Shown: positions 11,921 to 23,752 of the stretch, one piece after another
How positions within the stretch are numbered: the first letter of the stretch is position 1
Layout: every line of letters starts with the position of its first letter
Source of the DNA: Erythroxylum novogranatense
Lineage: Eukaryota > Streptophyta > Magnoliopsida > Malpighiales > Erythroxylaceae
Assembly (NCBI GenBank): GCA_029891385.1
Contig: CM057224.1
Coordinates: 5,642,001 to 5,706,000, forward strand
Length of the DNA: 64,000 nucleotides
Direction of reading: 5' to 3'
Made by a program: the position numbers and the translations under genes
The notes under the pieces: model-generated
Told to the model about the DNA's origin: nothing
The model's input: only the letters and a program-made list of their open reading frames with translations
Database searches by the model: none

Positions 11921-12100
11921 GTCCGTTAAACGGACTCACATGTCCGTTAAACGGACATAGACTGACCAAGCAATCCAAATTCACCCGAGAAGGTCCGTTA
12001 AAAGGACCTGCATGTCCGTTAAACGGACATGAATCACCGAACTTGTTCCAATTCACCCGAGGCTGTCCGTTAAATGGACTTCCATGTCCGTTAAACGGAC
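11921..12100. repeat. Array of six GTCCGTTAAACGGAC palindromes
   Basis: Palindromes start at 11921, 11942, 11993, 12014, 12065 and 12086, giving three 72-bp tandem units with two palindromes each, spaced 21 bp. Two have single mismatches (12003-12005 and 12073-12076 regions). It lies about 130 bp inside the 5' end of the LTR when read in LTR orientation. Confidence 0.92.
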
Positions 12101-12233
12101 ATGACTCACACAAACCCTCTTCAAGGCCTCTGGTCTCACACTCATTTTTCCCGACACATTATGCTCTTTGAGCTCACTAATATCACATTTTAGGGTTCCA
12201 ACCCTTCACAAGGGAACGAGATATTACAGTAAC

Positions 12234-12940
12234 GAGAAATTATGAGGAGGTTGACTTAAGCAAAGTTAAGAAAATAACGGAATGCCTCCAAATGAGGCTC
12301 ATATTAACGGAATCAGTGAAGAAGAAGGTTAAGGAGCATGAAGTGGAAGGAAACCCCAATATAGCATAGAAGAAAAAGGATCTAAGGGATTTTTTCATTC
12401 CTTGTATTCTAAATAGAGTCAACATAGACAGGGCATTCGCAGATTTGAGAGTGAGTATCAATATGATACCCTACACCTTTAGTCAAAAGTAGGGGTTAGG
12501 AGAGTTAGACCTACAAAGATGTTAGTAAAGATGGTCGACAGAACAATCCATCAACTGAAGGGGATTATTAAGGATGTGCCAGTACAAGTTGATAATTTTA
12601 CTTTTCTTACATACTTCTATATATTGGATATTAGAGAAGATGTAGCAACTCCTATAGTCCTTGGAAAACAATTCTTGGTGAATGCTCGCTCAATCATTGA
12701 TGTTGATGGGGGGAACTAACTCTGAGGGTAGGTAAGCAGTAAGTAAGCTTCAAAGTGTCAAAGAAAGACAACAATCCTCCTTTACTTCTAACTAATGGCA
12801 AGGAAACCAATCCTCGAGGGCAATGGGAAGATACTGTAGATCCTAGGAGTGCCTTCAAAAAGAAGCGATCGGGTAGAAGAATGCAAAAGAAGGAGAGCCA
12901 CAAGGAAGGTGGAATCAATGGCATGGTAGCTTATGTGTAA
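12234..12940 (+). pseudogene. Athila-type aspartic protease pseudogene
   Basis: This continues the same Athila-like element after the solo LTR. Family landmarks are visible in order. ADLRVSINMIPY lies near 12440, where the family catalytic motif has Asp-Leu-Gly and here the Gly is Arg. MVDRTIHQLKGIIKDV follows near 12530, then VQVDNFTF and ATPIVLGKQFLVNARSIIDV near 12650-12710. A stop follows, then basic sequence to SHKEGGINGMVAYV at 12940. The protease would process Gag-Pol. This copy lacks the catalytic Gly and has several stops. Confidence 0.82.
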
Positions 12941-13278
12941 ATTGTTAGATTAATGACTACACTGCCATTGCACCACTCATTTGAACCACCATGTGCAAAA
13001 AAAGACATCGAGCTACTGATGCTAAAAGAAGCGCCACATGGGAGGCAACTTATGAAATTTTAATTTCCTTAAATTGTCGTCAGAAAGTTTGAATTTCATA
13101 ATTAGGATATTTTGTTTTCGAATAAAATTGGAAGGCATAGGACATCGATGTGAATTCTATGATAGATGAAGTAATCTTTCACGACCCGATACCACGTCAG
13201 GCCCATGACAACCACTACATAATCGAGTTAAGGACACTCACGGTATCCTTAATTTGACTATGCAAGGCTAACTGAATA
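12941..13278 (+). other. Athila 3' tail joined to unassigned remnant
   Basis: 12941-13080 carries the GCGCCACATGGGAGGCAACT motif typical of sequence after Athila coding regions. From about 13176 the text CACGACCCGATACC resembles the start of another LTR family, but no partner end is seen. The last five bases (GAATA, 13274-13278) are the target duplication of the next insertion. Confidence 0.5.
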
Positions 13279-14039
13279 TGTTAGGACCCGATCCAGAGAC
13301 CGGCGCCCCAACCCGAAAATAGAAGACGGAACGAATCACAAAGAGGCGGAACGAATAAACGATTGATCACAAAGCGAAACAAATCATTAACGAATCGAAA
13401 GCCAACTTGGAAGCGAAGCATACAAACAAAGTCAAATCGAATTGGCTCGGAGACAAACCAAACAAACGATCACAAATCACAAATCGAATCGAAGCATTCG
13501 AACTGAAACACAAGTACCGACATCCGATAATATACTTTTAGGAGAAAGCGTCGCGTTGGAAACCTTGAACTAACCTTAATCCGAAATCGGTATAAATTTT
13601 TTTTCTTTTTTTCTTTTCTTTTCTCTCTTTTCTCATTCCTTAATCCAAATACATTCACATACAATCGCACTATCCATGTGCAACACCATAACTCAATAGC
13701 CTTATCCAAATCTCAAACCACAATACCTTATCATACTCATAATCATATACACATCCCATACATAACTTAAATCAATACATAATTCCAAAATTCATACACC
13801 TTATGCTCATTACATACACAATTTCATAAATCAAAGCTTTATACAACTCATAGTGACATTTTCAAGCCTTAAACATTACCCATAACGCTAAACCAAAGTA
13901 CACAATACACAACAATTCTAGACTTCTCAGCAACCATTTAACTTACCAATAATACATTATAAACACATGCAAATAGAAATCTTCATTTTCTTTCACCCGA
14001 TCTTCTTCTCATCACCTGTGGGTGGGAATGAAGGGGGGT

Positions 14040-14052
14040 GAGCTTATAGCTC
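14040..14052 (-). other. GAGC-TTATA-GCTC hairpin beside splice acceptor
   Basis: Short hairpin GAGCTTATAGCTC followed on the minus strand by a pyrimidine stretch and CCACAG|GTGATGAG (AG complement at 14016-14017). A matching hairpin plus CAG|GTGA arrangement is found in element A's LTRs (30148-30159 and 52108-52119). Confidence 0.6.
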
Positions 14053-14435
14053 GTGGGTAACAGTTTATAACAAAATACATAAGCAAAACCCTTGAAATTC
14101 TTTTTCTTTTCTAGTCTTAGAAAACATTTCTTTGAAATCCGTAAAGCACATTTTCAAAAAGTTCTTTTCTTGCCGTATTCAAAATCGCAATTTGCAAAAC
14201 GTATGATTTTTAGGCTTTCAGCCATAAACCCATAAGTTTATAAAACATGAATGCATCAACTTGATGATTCATAGATGCAATGGCAATCACATAAGCAATG
14301 CACAACAACACATGGCTCGAGAGTTCCGTAAACACAACGGATAAATTGAAGTTTATACCGTAAACTATCCGAGTCCGATTTCTCAAGGATCTTGTTGCCT
14401 CAAGCGGGCAGCCGGGAGAAGGCTATAACTATACG

Positions 14436-14452
14436 TCGACGTGCACGTGACT
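14436..14452. promoter_or_regulatory. Conserved ACGTGCACGT / G-box block
   Basis: GACGTGCACGTGACT contains the palindrome ACGTGCACGT and the plant G-box core CACGTG. Together with an upstream CGGGCAGCCGGGAGAAGGC it recurs in element A's LTRs (30444-30484 and 52403-52443) and the other TGTTGG LTRs (57089-57140, 62053-62106). Confidence 0.7.
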
Positions 14453-15612
14453 ATCCATCCGTAACTCTCTCGCCCACACAAAAGCATATAAGCAATGCTC
14501 AAGATCATTTATCAAAATGATATGCTTCCATTTTCTTTTCTTCTTTCCATTCAAATCAAAATGCCATGGCACACTCCAATGGCATAACATTATCACATCA
14601 ATAAACATATTCAATCTCAATTCAACAATGTAATCACGTATGGATCAACATCAGAACAATGAATGCAAGTGATTTCTTTAAGACATAAATCAACGTATGC
14701 AGGTTCATAAAGCACATTATTCAATTTTATTTATTTTTTATTTTTTTCATAAATCTTGTATTTTCTTAAAAACATTCCGAAAATATTTTCATAACTTATC
14801 AAATTCTTCGAAAATAACGAATTTAACACTTTACGTAATTTCTTAAATCCAAATCACGGAAATAAATTTCAAAATCTTTCTTCATTTCTCAATTCATTTT
14901 AAAACTCGTAACCTTTTTCCAAAAATATTCGGGAACAATAAAATTCAATACTTTCTCAATTTTTCAATCAATCTCCCAAATCATTTGAAGACAAGAAATT
15001 GGGCCTTTGTGTCATTTTTTTTCGAAACTTCAAAAATTTTCTTAATTTATCAAACATTTAAAACTTGTATAAATTCTTAAAACAGTTTCTAAAACCATTT
15101 CAAACGCCTTTCGAAGATCGTACTTTTCAACATTTAAATAAACCTTATTTTCTAAACAATTTCAAATGCATTTCGGAAATCACACTTTGTCAAAATATTT
15201 TTATAAACAAGTTTGGAAATCGTAAACTTTTCAAACACTTTTATAAACAATGTTAGAAATCATAATTTTCAAATACTTTTTTTAATAAACATTAGACATT
15301 CAGAAATCGAAATCTTCTAACCACTTTTATAAATAACATTTTCTAACTAATTTCGAAAGTATTCGGAAATCATAAATTTTCAAACAGTTGCATAAACCAC
15401 TTTCTAGACAATTTCAAAGCATTTTTAGGAATCAAAACTTTCAAATATTTCCATAAACAATATTTTCTATACACTTCCGAATTTATGCGGAAATCACAAG
15501 TTTTCAAACTTTTACATAAAACCATATTTTATAAAAGCTCTTAAAACTAATCGGAAATCATAATTTTTCAAACCTTTATCATATTCAAGCTCAATATCAT
15601 TTATTGAATGCT

Positions 15613-18597
15613 GTTGGACCCCGATCTTTAAGTGAATTTTAGAAATATAAAAAGTATGAAATAAGTAAGTTCGTATGGAAAATTTGTATTAGATGTGCTT
15701 ATGTTTTAAGAAATTGATGAGAAAAAGAATTGATGGAGTTTGATGATTTTGAAATTTGAATAGATTTGTATGGATTATACAAGTTTAAAGTTGATGAGTT
15801 GATTGAAATTAAGTTAAAAATCTAAAAATAAAGAGAAAGTATGAAAATATGAAAAATTGTGAAATAGTTGACTTTTTGACCTTTGAAAGTTGACTTTTGA
15901 TTCAGGAAAAATTTGATAAAATGGTCTTCTGAAAACTTGTAGATTATGTTAAGAGTTTTCTGTAGACATAAAGTTTGCAATTTTTCGATATCAGGAGTGG
16001 AAGTTATGATCAGTCAAAGTTTATGTGAGATAGAGTTGACTTTTGACTTTAAGTATGACTGAAACTTTGACTGAGAAATTGATCTAGTTAGAGATTAATT
16101 GAGCTTTGATGTTCTTTATGAAAATTGAAGGTGACTTTCTGATCTTCGCATCGATATAAAATATGACATGATTGGAGTTTGGAGTTGAAAGATAGAAAAT
16201 TTCAAAGTTGAGGACTTTGTTTAAATATTTATTATTTGGGTTGATTAGAAAATTAATCATTTTAGAGATGAATTTGGTTCAGGAGTTCTTCATGGAAGTT
16301 ATAGAGCTTCCTTCAAGCTTTCCATAGAGACCAAATTTGTTAAATTTGGAGTTCAGAATAAAAAGTTATGATTTTTGAAAGTTTCGAAAAAAAAAGGGGT
16401 GCAGGTGCACCCAAAAGTCGCGGTCGTGCATACGCACGATCGCGACTCTACGGGTTCACCGCATTGTCGCGATCGTGCACGCACACGATTGCGACTCCGC
16501 TGGTCCATGCGGATATCGCGGTCGTGCACACGCACGATCGCGACTTTCTCTATTTGTTTAAAAAAGGAAATTTTCTGAACATACTACATTCTTTTGCTTA
16601 TATCTTTTCCGTCCGACATCCGATTGAGTTGATTCTTACGGCGTTGGATTCCTAAGACAATTATCTAAATCCTCATAGAAATTTGTGAATTTTTGAGATT
16701 AAATTAATGGAGATTAATTTAATCAAAGTGAGTCGAGAAATTTTCCGAGCATAGTTCAGTGTTTTGAGGAATTCGGGATCTACAGAGATCCGATTGAAGC
16801 GATTCTTGAGGCGAAATAAAGCTAAGACAAGGGGCTACAAATCATATGAAGAAATTAAATATCAATTTTGCCCCTAAGAGTTTTAATTTCTGATTTAAGT
16901 TCGGATTAGGGTGTAATTTTTGGATTAGGAACATCTGAGAGTATTTTGAGCATAACTTTTGATCTGGGAATTGAAATGAGGCGATTCTGGTTTTGAATTA
17001 AACTAGAGACATAAGGCTACAATTGTTATGAAGACATTGAGTTTCAATTCTGGGATTAAGAATGTAAACTTTTGGATGGAAATAATCGTACATGGAAAAT
17101 GTGTTAGAATATGGATATACCCGAACTGTTTTACGCATAACTTTTGATGTAGTGATCCGAATTGAGCGCGGTCAGTGACGTTGGATTTGTATGATTGAGA
17201 GGAACATTTCTATAGAAGGAAGTTTTAACAAATTTCTTCAACTCGATAGTGCGAATCAAAACCGCAAGTGAAAATGGCATAAAGTAACATGTTAGGGGCA
17301 TTTTGGTCTTTTAATCAAATTTTAAATGACATGGCACCATTATAAGATGTGTTGCCGTTTAAGAGAGGTCTGGAAAATTTAAAAGAAGAGAGAAATCGAT
17401 AATTCTAGAAGAATGAGAGAAGAGAAATAACGAAGAGGGAAAGAAAAGAAGAGAAAATGGAGAAAGATGATTTCGGTGTTGGAGATTTCGAAACTCTTGA
17501 GCTTCCAAGATGATTTTCGTGATTATTTCAAGAGGAAAGGATGGAGAATGAAAAAAGCTTGCTTTGGGAACCAAGAAATTTCGAAAATGAAGAAGAAAAG
17601 AGGTAAGAGAAAATTTGAGCTTTTAGTTTTGATGAGTTTTGGTTTAGAAACATGGAAAAGGACTTGGGTTTGTGATTTATGAAGTTGATTTTGATATATA
17701 TGCTTTAAGTTGTGTTTAATTTTGGATGAAAATTGGATTAAGGTTTAGGCTTAATTTTGTGATTAAGGAATTTGTGAAATTTTGGAGTAGAATTATAGAT
17801 AATGATATGGGTTAGTGATATATGAATTCAATTTTGAAGAAATTGTGAATTATGATATGAAATTTGTGGAAATTGGGTTAGGCCAATTTTGGAAATTGGG
17901 GATTTTTGAAATTGAGGATTTAGATATTTTGGAATTAGTGTGAATTGATGAATTGTGACATTAATTTTGAAAATTAAGTTATTTATGATATTGAATTTGA
18001 GTGAATTGGTTTAGGTCAAATTTTGAAATTGGGGATTTTAGAAATTCTGGTTTTTGAATGCTTGGAAATATGATGTTTATGAATTTCCGATAGTTAATTT
18101 TGAGACTTGTATGGATATATATAAGAATATGATTCAAGTATCGAGATTTGCATGAGAATGAATTTCCAAAAGTGGAAATTCATTGTATTTTGATTTGCTT
18201 AAGTTTGAATGCAGATGAATATAAGGAAAAAGAAAAAAACATTATATCGGATTTCGGATGGTTAGTCGAGGTAATCCAACGCGATAAGTTATCTATACTT
18301 TGTGTTTCTCCGGGATGTCAGACATTTGTTAAGTATCGTTTCCGCTTCGTTTCGTTTTGTTTCGGTACATTTGTTATGCTTTTCATTTTGCTTCCGTTTC
18401 GATTATGTATTCGATTCGCATTTGCTTTGCTTCCGATTGCTTTGAGATTCGAGTTCGTTTGTGCTATTGGCTACCGCATTTTGTATTTTGTTTCCGATTC
18501 GAAATTTTGATGCGAATTTTCTGTTTCCATTCGCCTCGTTTACTTCGTTCTTTCCGCTTTTTCGGTTGGGATCCGGTTCTCGGATCGGGTCCCAACA
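15613..18597 (+). mobile_element. Plus-strand solo LTR nested in a related LTR
   Basis: Starts TGTTGGACCCCGATC, ends GATCGGGTCCCAACA, flanked by AATGC at 15608-15612 and 18598-18602. The host LTR (13279-21785) continues on both sides. Length is 2985 bp. It is the same superfamily as its host in opposite orientation, so the pair creates a long imperfect inverted repeat. A likely TATA (ATTATAAGATG near 17339), a donor AGAG|GTAAGAG at 17603 and a palindrome array at 16417-16544 are visible. Open frames near 16353-16655 and 18148-18698 have no family resemblance and are dismissed. Confidence 0.9.
16417..16544. repeat. Three 49-bp units each with a 30-nt hairpin
   Basis: Near-perfect inverted repeats start at 16417, 16466 and 16515, built from TCGCGGTCGTGCA and TGCACGATCGCGA-like arms around a short ACGC/CACGC loop. 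Spacing is exactly 49 bp. GC content is much higher than in the surrounding LTR. Confidence 0.92.
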
Positions 18598-20524
18598 AAT
18601 GCTCTTTCTTTCGAATATACGAAATGCCATGGAATCTTTCGAGGCATAACAAAAATGTATTTTGCAATTCATCAAAAGCTCATGTATGGAATCAATGATG
18701 ATTTTTCAAATCATTCACACAATGATGCAACACTTATGATGCAATTGAAATCAGAAAATCCCTTTATTTAAAGAAAGCAGTAGTGGCTTATAAATTCTAT
18801 TATAAACTGGTACCCACCTCGATTCGATGCTATAAAGTTGTTCCTAGCTCCAATTTATCCATTGGTTCCTTCTTTCTTCCAATTTAACTTCACCTAAAGC
18901 AATTTCACCCAAATTCAACATCATAAATAACTTAATCCTCAAATTAAACTTAGAAAACATAAATCCCTCATATATTCAAGCTTTCTAAATTACAAGTTTT
19001 CAAAAGCCCCAAATTCCAAATTTGGGCATAAACCCTAATTCTCAAAATCCCAAATTAAACCCATCATACTTAGCAATCATCAAAATTGACTTCATACTTC
19101 ACAAACCCATACCATTTTTCATATTTCTAAACCATAAATCGAAGAAAAGCTCAAGCTCAACTTTTCTCTTACCTCAAACTTTTCACCATTTTTGAATTTA
19201 TTAGGCTTGGAAGGAAGCTCTCTTCTCCTTCCATCTTTTTCCTTCATGAATCAACGAAAAACTGAGCTTGAACCCCTAAAAATCTGAAACCCTAAGCTCT
19301 CCCTTCTTTCTTCTCCGAAGTTTGCTCTCCCTTCTCTATTCTCTCTTATTTTCTTAAGTCTTTCATTTCTGTGCTTCCTTATGCCTTATACGACGCCCAT
19401 CGCTTTTATTTTGCCATGTCATTTAATGAATGGGAATGACCCATATGCCCCTCCATTTAAGCCTATAAACTTAACCCCTTTAAGTAAACTTCCAAAATTG
19501 TCCCTTCCTTTTTTCCTTAAAAACTTTAGAAAAATGTCCCTCTATGTCTTACGAATCCATCGCTTCAAGAATCAGATCGATCGGAGCTCTATAGCTCAAG
19601 ACATCTCAAAAATACTGAAGTCTGTTCTTCAGACTTGAGGCTGAACATTACACCTGACTTCCGACCAATATTTGAAAGGCTTAGAGGCTCCATTGTCGAT
19701 CAACTCCTTCATAACATTTGTAGCCCCATCTCTCTAGTTTAATTCTTAAAAAGAATCAGCTCAATCCGAGCTCTAGCAATCGATATATCTCCAAAATACT
19801 GAACACTAATCAACCATTACAACACCGAGACTAAACACTACCTCGAACTTCCAACCCGTATTTGAAAGTCTTTGAGGCTACCTTATAGCTCGGCTCCTTC
19901 ATAACATTTGTAGCCCCATGTCTCTATTTTAATTTCGAAAAAGAATCAACTCAATCAGAGCTCTATAGCTCAAGCTATATCCAAAATACTGAAGTCGGTT
20001 CAGCCATTATCTTCCGACCCGAATTTGAAAGTCTCAGAGGCTCAATAGTCGATCAGATCCTTAATAACATTTATAGATATATGTCTCTAGTTTAATTTAC
20101 AAAAAGAATCAGATCGATCGGAGCTCTAGCGATTGATATAACTCCAAAATACTGAACACTGCTCATACCATTACAAAGCTGAGACTGAACTCTATACCTA
20201 ACTTCCGACCCATATTTGAAAGTCTTAGAGGCTACATTGTCGATCGGCTACTTCATAACATTTGTAGCCCCATGTCTCTAGTTTAATTAAAAACAAGAAT
20301 GAACTCAATCTGAGCTCTAGAGATCGAGATATATCCAAAATACTGAACATTGTTTAAACTTTTATCACTGATCAGCTCACTTTGTTTCAATGCACCTTTT
20401 TCAATTTAATTCCAAAACTGATCAATCTAGTACGAAAAGATAGAAAAATGTCTTAGAAATCCAACGCTTCGAAAATCAGGTCGATCGGATGTCGGACGAA
20501 AAAGTTATGGCCAAAATAAGGAAG

Positions 20525-20640
20525 AGAGGCCGGTCGGCTGAAATTCTACCCCGTGGGCCGATCGACCAACTGCCGAGCGGTCGCTCGCTACCGAGCGATC
20601 GCCCGCTGCCGAGCGATCGACCACGCGATCTGACCTCTAA
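20525..20640. repeat. CGAGCGATCG palindrome cluster
   Basis: GGCCGGTCGGC, GGGCCGATCGACC, then three tandem CCGAGCG(A/G)TCGC-type units (about 20-bp period, 20573-20625) end in GATCGACCACGCGATC. It is GC-rich in an AT-rich LTR. It sits next to the block CGATCGGATGTCGGACGAAAAAG (20482 on), the same position used by different clusters in sister LTRs. Confidence 0.88.
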
Positions 20641-21785
20641 ACTTCAAACTTTCATATCTTTTGACTCCAAGCTCCAAATGACACGCAGTTTGTTTCATTG
20701 GAAAGCTAGGAGACAGCTCTACCATTTTCAAGAAGGATTCAAAGGCAAACTCGGACACTAAAGGAATCAAAAGTTTGCTATAGGGTGACCGATGGATAAA
20801 CTCCTCAACAGTACCAAAACTTGTAAACATCATAACTTTAGGTCTAGAACTCCAAATTTGAAAAACTTGGTGTCTATGGAAAGGTAAAAGAACCCTATAC
20901 AACTTTTATGAAGGCCTTAAGGATCAGATCGACCTCTAAATGGGTCAAAAACTCCACACAAAGCTGACTGGTCGATTAGCTTCACACTAACCAGCATCAG
21001 AACTTCTAAAAATCATAACTTTCTACTCCCTTATCCAATATTTTCGTGCTTTATATCAATAGAAAGATAAAAAAAATATCTACAATGTTCATGAAGAACT
21101 CCAAAACAACTTCAACCTCTATCTAAGTTAATTTTTTAATCGAAATTTCTGCCCTGATATCCATCACCTACGCAATATCCAAATTTCACATTATCATATC
21201 TTTCAACCTCCACAACCAAAAATCACATATCATACATCATTTTAAAGCTATTCAAATTCTCTATAACTTTCACGTAACTATTTACTCCAATTCAAACCAC
21301 ATCAGTACGGAAATCGCCTCAAAACACAACATATACCATCCTACACTTAGAGCATTTTCCAAAACCAAAGCAAAATACACTTAACTTTCAAAGATCATAA
21401 CTTTCAATCCCGATATCGAAAAATAGCATATTTTATGGCTACGAAAAGCTCTCAACATAAGCTGCAATTTCATCAAGATCATTTTCTTAAAATTTGTCTA
21501 AATCAAAAGTCAACTTTTTACTCCAAAAAGTCAAACTTTCTAATTTTCTTCAAAATATAACACTTTCACTAATTATTTCTTACTTTCAACTTCCATTTCA
21601 ATCATCTCATCCACCTAAACTTTCATAACTAATACTAATCTTCAAAGTCATCAAAACCAATAAATTCCTTTTCTCATCAATTTCCTCAAGGCGTAAACAC
21701 TTCTATAACATAATTCATATCTGAAAACACTCATTGAATTCATTTCATATCTCTAATTTGTCACTTAAGGATCGGGGTCCAACAG

Positions 21786-22011
21786 AATATCTCTCTCTTT
21801 TTTGAAAAATTTAGGTAGAATAATGGCTTTATTTTAAAAATATCAAAACTCAATCAAATACCTACAAACAATTTTAAGAACACTTTTATATTCATGTAAA
21901 ATTTTTTACCACAACTTCAGGACTTTAAAGTCCACTCAAAGCAATCTCAACAAAATTATCAAAGTTCATACATAAGGTCTTTTACAACAACAAAACAGAC
22001 AAGAGTTAAAT
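21786..22011. other. Unassigned AT-rich remnant between elements
   Basis: It begins with the GAATA duplication of the solo LTR to the left, so it is the right-hand continuation of whatever host that LTR entered. I cannot assign it; there is no coding region. Confidence 0.5.
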
Positions 22012-23344
22012 TGTTAAATTATCAATTTGCGCTTATTTTGTACTTAATTCTCTTTAATGTGTTGAAATTATTATTCAAAATTAATGGAATTGTCTTATAA
22101 TTGTTTATAGATGATTTTTAACACCTTAGAGATGATTTTTAACACCTTAGAGATGAAATTGAACCAAAAAGATGCAAAAGAATGAAGAAAATCTAAAATT
22201 TCAAGTTTGACAGCAATTCAGTGACTAAGCGTGAGCACGTCTAAGGATGAAATGAATCTGCAGATCTATTTTCAAGATTCAAAATCAAGATTTTCACAAT
22301 ATTTAAAGATCACATTGCCATATATCAAGGGGATTGACCACCTGAAATTAGAGGATACATTATTTTCTGAAAATCAAGGAAAGATAGAGAAGAAATCGAA
22401 AAAAGCATAAAAGGAGAGTGCAATTACTATTCACCCATCCTTTGTTTTAGAATAGATTTTCGTTTTTTGCATATTTTTTCTTTTTTTTGTGTTTTCTGCA
22501 TTTTTTCTTCTATATTTTTGTATTCTTTAAGAAAGACCAGGGATGGAGACTTGTTATGTTATTATTTTTTTGATTTCTACTTTTGTTATGAATAGCTAAA
22601 CTCCTTTTCTTGGTTGAGGGAAGCCATGTTATCTGTTATTATGTGTGAGATGTTTCAATAAAGTTTATGTTGTTGATGAACATTGAATATCTTTTGAATT
22701 ACTTTTTCTAATTGAGTTGATTAATTTCTAGGTATGCAACTAGGGATTAATTCATTCAATAGCTAGATTAATAAAATATGACGTTCAGTTTTGTTAATCA
22801 TAAGTAGTAATTAGGATTACCTTCTTTACGTTAGAGTCGAAAATTCTAAGAAGATATTCACTTGATTGATTGCATGTCGTAAATGTATTTCTCTTGCTCA
22901 TTGATTTCTTGATTCGTAAAGCTATTATTCAATTGAACCTACTATCGTATCTAGGTTGTTGTTTAATAAGAATGCTATGATACATGTTTCTAGTCATTAC
23001 ACTTAAGAGAAAACATCCCCAATGAACATTTATTAATGATTGAAATTTTATATCGAGGATCCATTTTAGCGTGATAACATCGGTGACTCGAAAACCAAGG
23101 TATTTCCCATTAAATTTTTAGATCCAATCACTTTTGTTAAATTCAGATTTTTGTTATCTATTTCTTAAATTTTTTGAATTGAAAACAACCCCCCTTTTCG
23201 TTACTTTGTTTTAGTTTTAAACTCGTTAACCTTTAATGTTAAAAATTTCTCGTGGCAACAATATCCACTTACCACTACTACATTAATTTGTATTAACAGG
23301 AGTTGGTTTCTTTTTAAATTTGGTTACATGTGATAGCAGTACCA
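22012..23344 (+). repeat. 5' LTR of Athila/Tat-type element
   Basis: Proposed start TGTTAAATTATCAATTTGCG at 22012 and end GTACCA at 23344, four to six bases before the primer region, as in the element at 4367. It includes a duplicated GATGATTTTTAACACCTTAGA near 22109-22153. The end is inferred, because no partner LTR is present. Confidence 0.6.
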
Positions 23345-23349
23345 AATTT

Positions 23350-23367
23350 TGGCACCGTTGCTGGGGA
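23350..23367 (+). promoter_or_regulatory. Athila/Tat primer-binding region
   Basis: TGGCACCGTTGCTGGGGA differs from the canonical TGGCGCCGTTGCCGGGGA by two transitions. This is a strong marker of Athila/Tat elements. Confidence 0.85.
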
Positions 23368-23485
23368 ATTTCTTAATGGTTTTTCTAGTGAAGTTTTTGT
23401 TTTTGGTTTCATTGCTTTTGGTTACCTTGTCTTCTATTTGTTTTAGTTTCATAATTTTTTCTTGAATTTTTGATCTTTTATTGAC

Positions 23486-23752
23486 ATGGCTCACTATCAG
23501 TATGCTTTTGATTCTGATTCTTCATATTATCCTTGTTATGATAATGAGTTTTCATCTGTTGTGACTTCCAGGTTTGACTATCAAGTGGCGGATTTCACAC
23601 CCTTAGTTGCGCAAGTACCGAGGGATGACCGACAAGTTAAGGTATGTGAAGTTTGCTTATTTTTTAAATATTCTTTTTGTACGTGTTCCTTTTTGCAAGA
23701 TACACAGTATAGATTCACTTCTCCATCGAGCTACTATCAGGAGCAGTCCTAC
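23486..23752 (+). CDS. N-terminal leader reading frame of Athila/Tat-type element, truncated
   Basis: ATG at 23486 opens 89 codons starting MAHYQYAFDSDSSYYPCYDN, rich in Tyr and Ser. TPLVAQVPRDDRQVKVCEVC follows, with a Cys pair and a second Cys-x-Cys (FCTC) that hints at a metal-binding knuckle. The frame is still open at the element A junction; the TGA just after comes from A's LTR. Position directly after the primer region suits the start of an element-coded protein (Gag or a leader protein). I do not recognise a precise domain. Confidence 0.5.

Larger units (their letters stand above)
7575..12228 (-). mobile_element. 4.65-kb solo LTR, Tekay-related
   Basis: It starts TGTAGCATCCCAC, ends ATATTACA, and is flanked by GTAAC at 7570-7574 and 12229-12233. 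It lies inside an Athila gag-protease region that continues on both sides. No primer site, polypurine tract or pol is present, so it is a solo LTR. Its start matches the units at 24236 and 39858. Modules inside it (primer-side hairpins, micro-exon) match element B's LTR in the opposite sense, which sets the orientation as minus. Two open frames over 8302-8755 are a by-product of a tandem repeat. Confidence 0.85.
4367..13273 (+). mobile_element. Athila-like Ty3/Gypsy element, interrupted and deleted
   Basis: In order it has an LTR (4367-5848), a degenerate Athila/Tat primer region, a gag pseudogene, a protease pseudogene and a 3' tail. A solo LTR (7575-12228) separates gag from protease. No RT, RNase H or integrase is found after the protease. 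The tail motif GGGAGGCAACTTATG near 13039, typical of Athila 3' regions, follows within about 100 bases of the protease remnant, so pol was lost by internal deletion. The 3' LTR is not identified. It may lie beyond later insertions or be gone. Confidence 0.75.
13279..21785 (-). mobile_element. Solo LTR of the TGTTGGACCCCGATC superfamily, itself interrupted
   Basis: Left end TGTTAGGACCCGATCC, right end GATCGGGGTCCAACA, target duplication GAATA at 13274-13278 and 21786-21790. Removing the nested insertion (15613-18597 plus one duplication) leaves about 5.5 kb. No primer site or pol is seen. It aligns with the LTRs of the element at 56056-62798, sharing the block around AAATGGCTCGAGAGTTCCG and the region after 18603. 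Read on the minus strand it contains TCTTAC-complement splice donor (19168-19173) and a CAG acceptor (complement at 14016-14018). Confidence 0.88.
22012..23752 (+). mobile_element. Athila/Tat-type element, 5' part only
   Basis: LTR at 22012-23344, then a near-canonical primer region and a short reading frame, truncated at 23753 by the insertion of element A. The rest of the element would lie beyond element A's second copy, outside the window or under further insertions. Confidence 0.75.

Noticed and set aside
11921..12100. CRISPR-like array of regular palindromes
   Set aside because: Repeats are 15 bp, spacers are themselves conserved as part of a 72-bp tandem unit, there are no cas genes, and the context is a plant LTR.
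11886..12113. Open frame rich in CPFNGH words
   Set aside because: It is the translation of the GTCCGTTAAACGGAC array; the same happens at 28493-28804.
16353..16655. Three overlapping frames on both strands
   Set aside because: They read through the GC-rich hairpin array inside a solo LTR and have no family features.
18148..18698. Frames of 62-120 codons near the end of the nested solo LTR
   Set aside because: Five frames on both strands overlap one another in LTR sequence containing TTCGTTTC-type repeats; composition is low-complexity Phe/Cys/Arg and no domain is visible.
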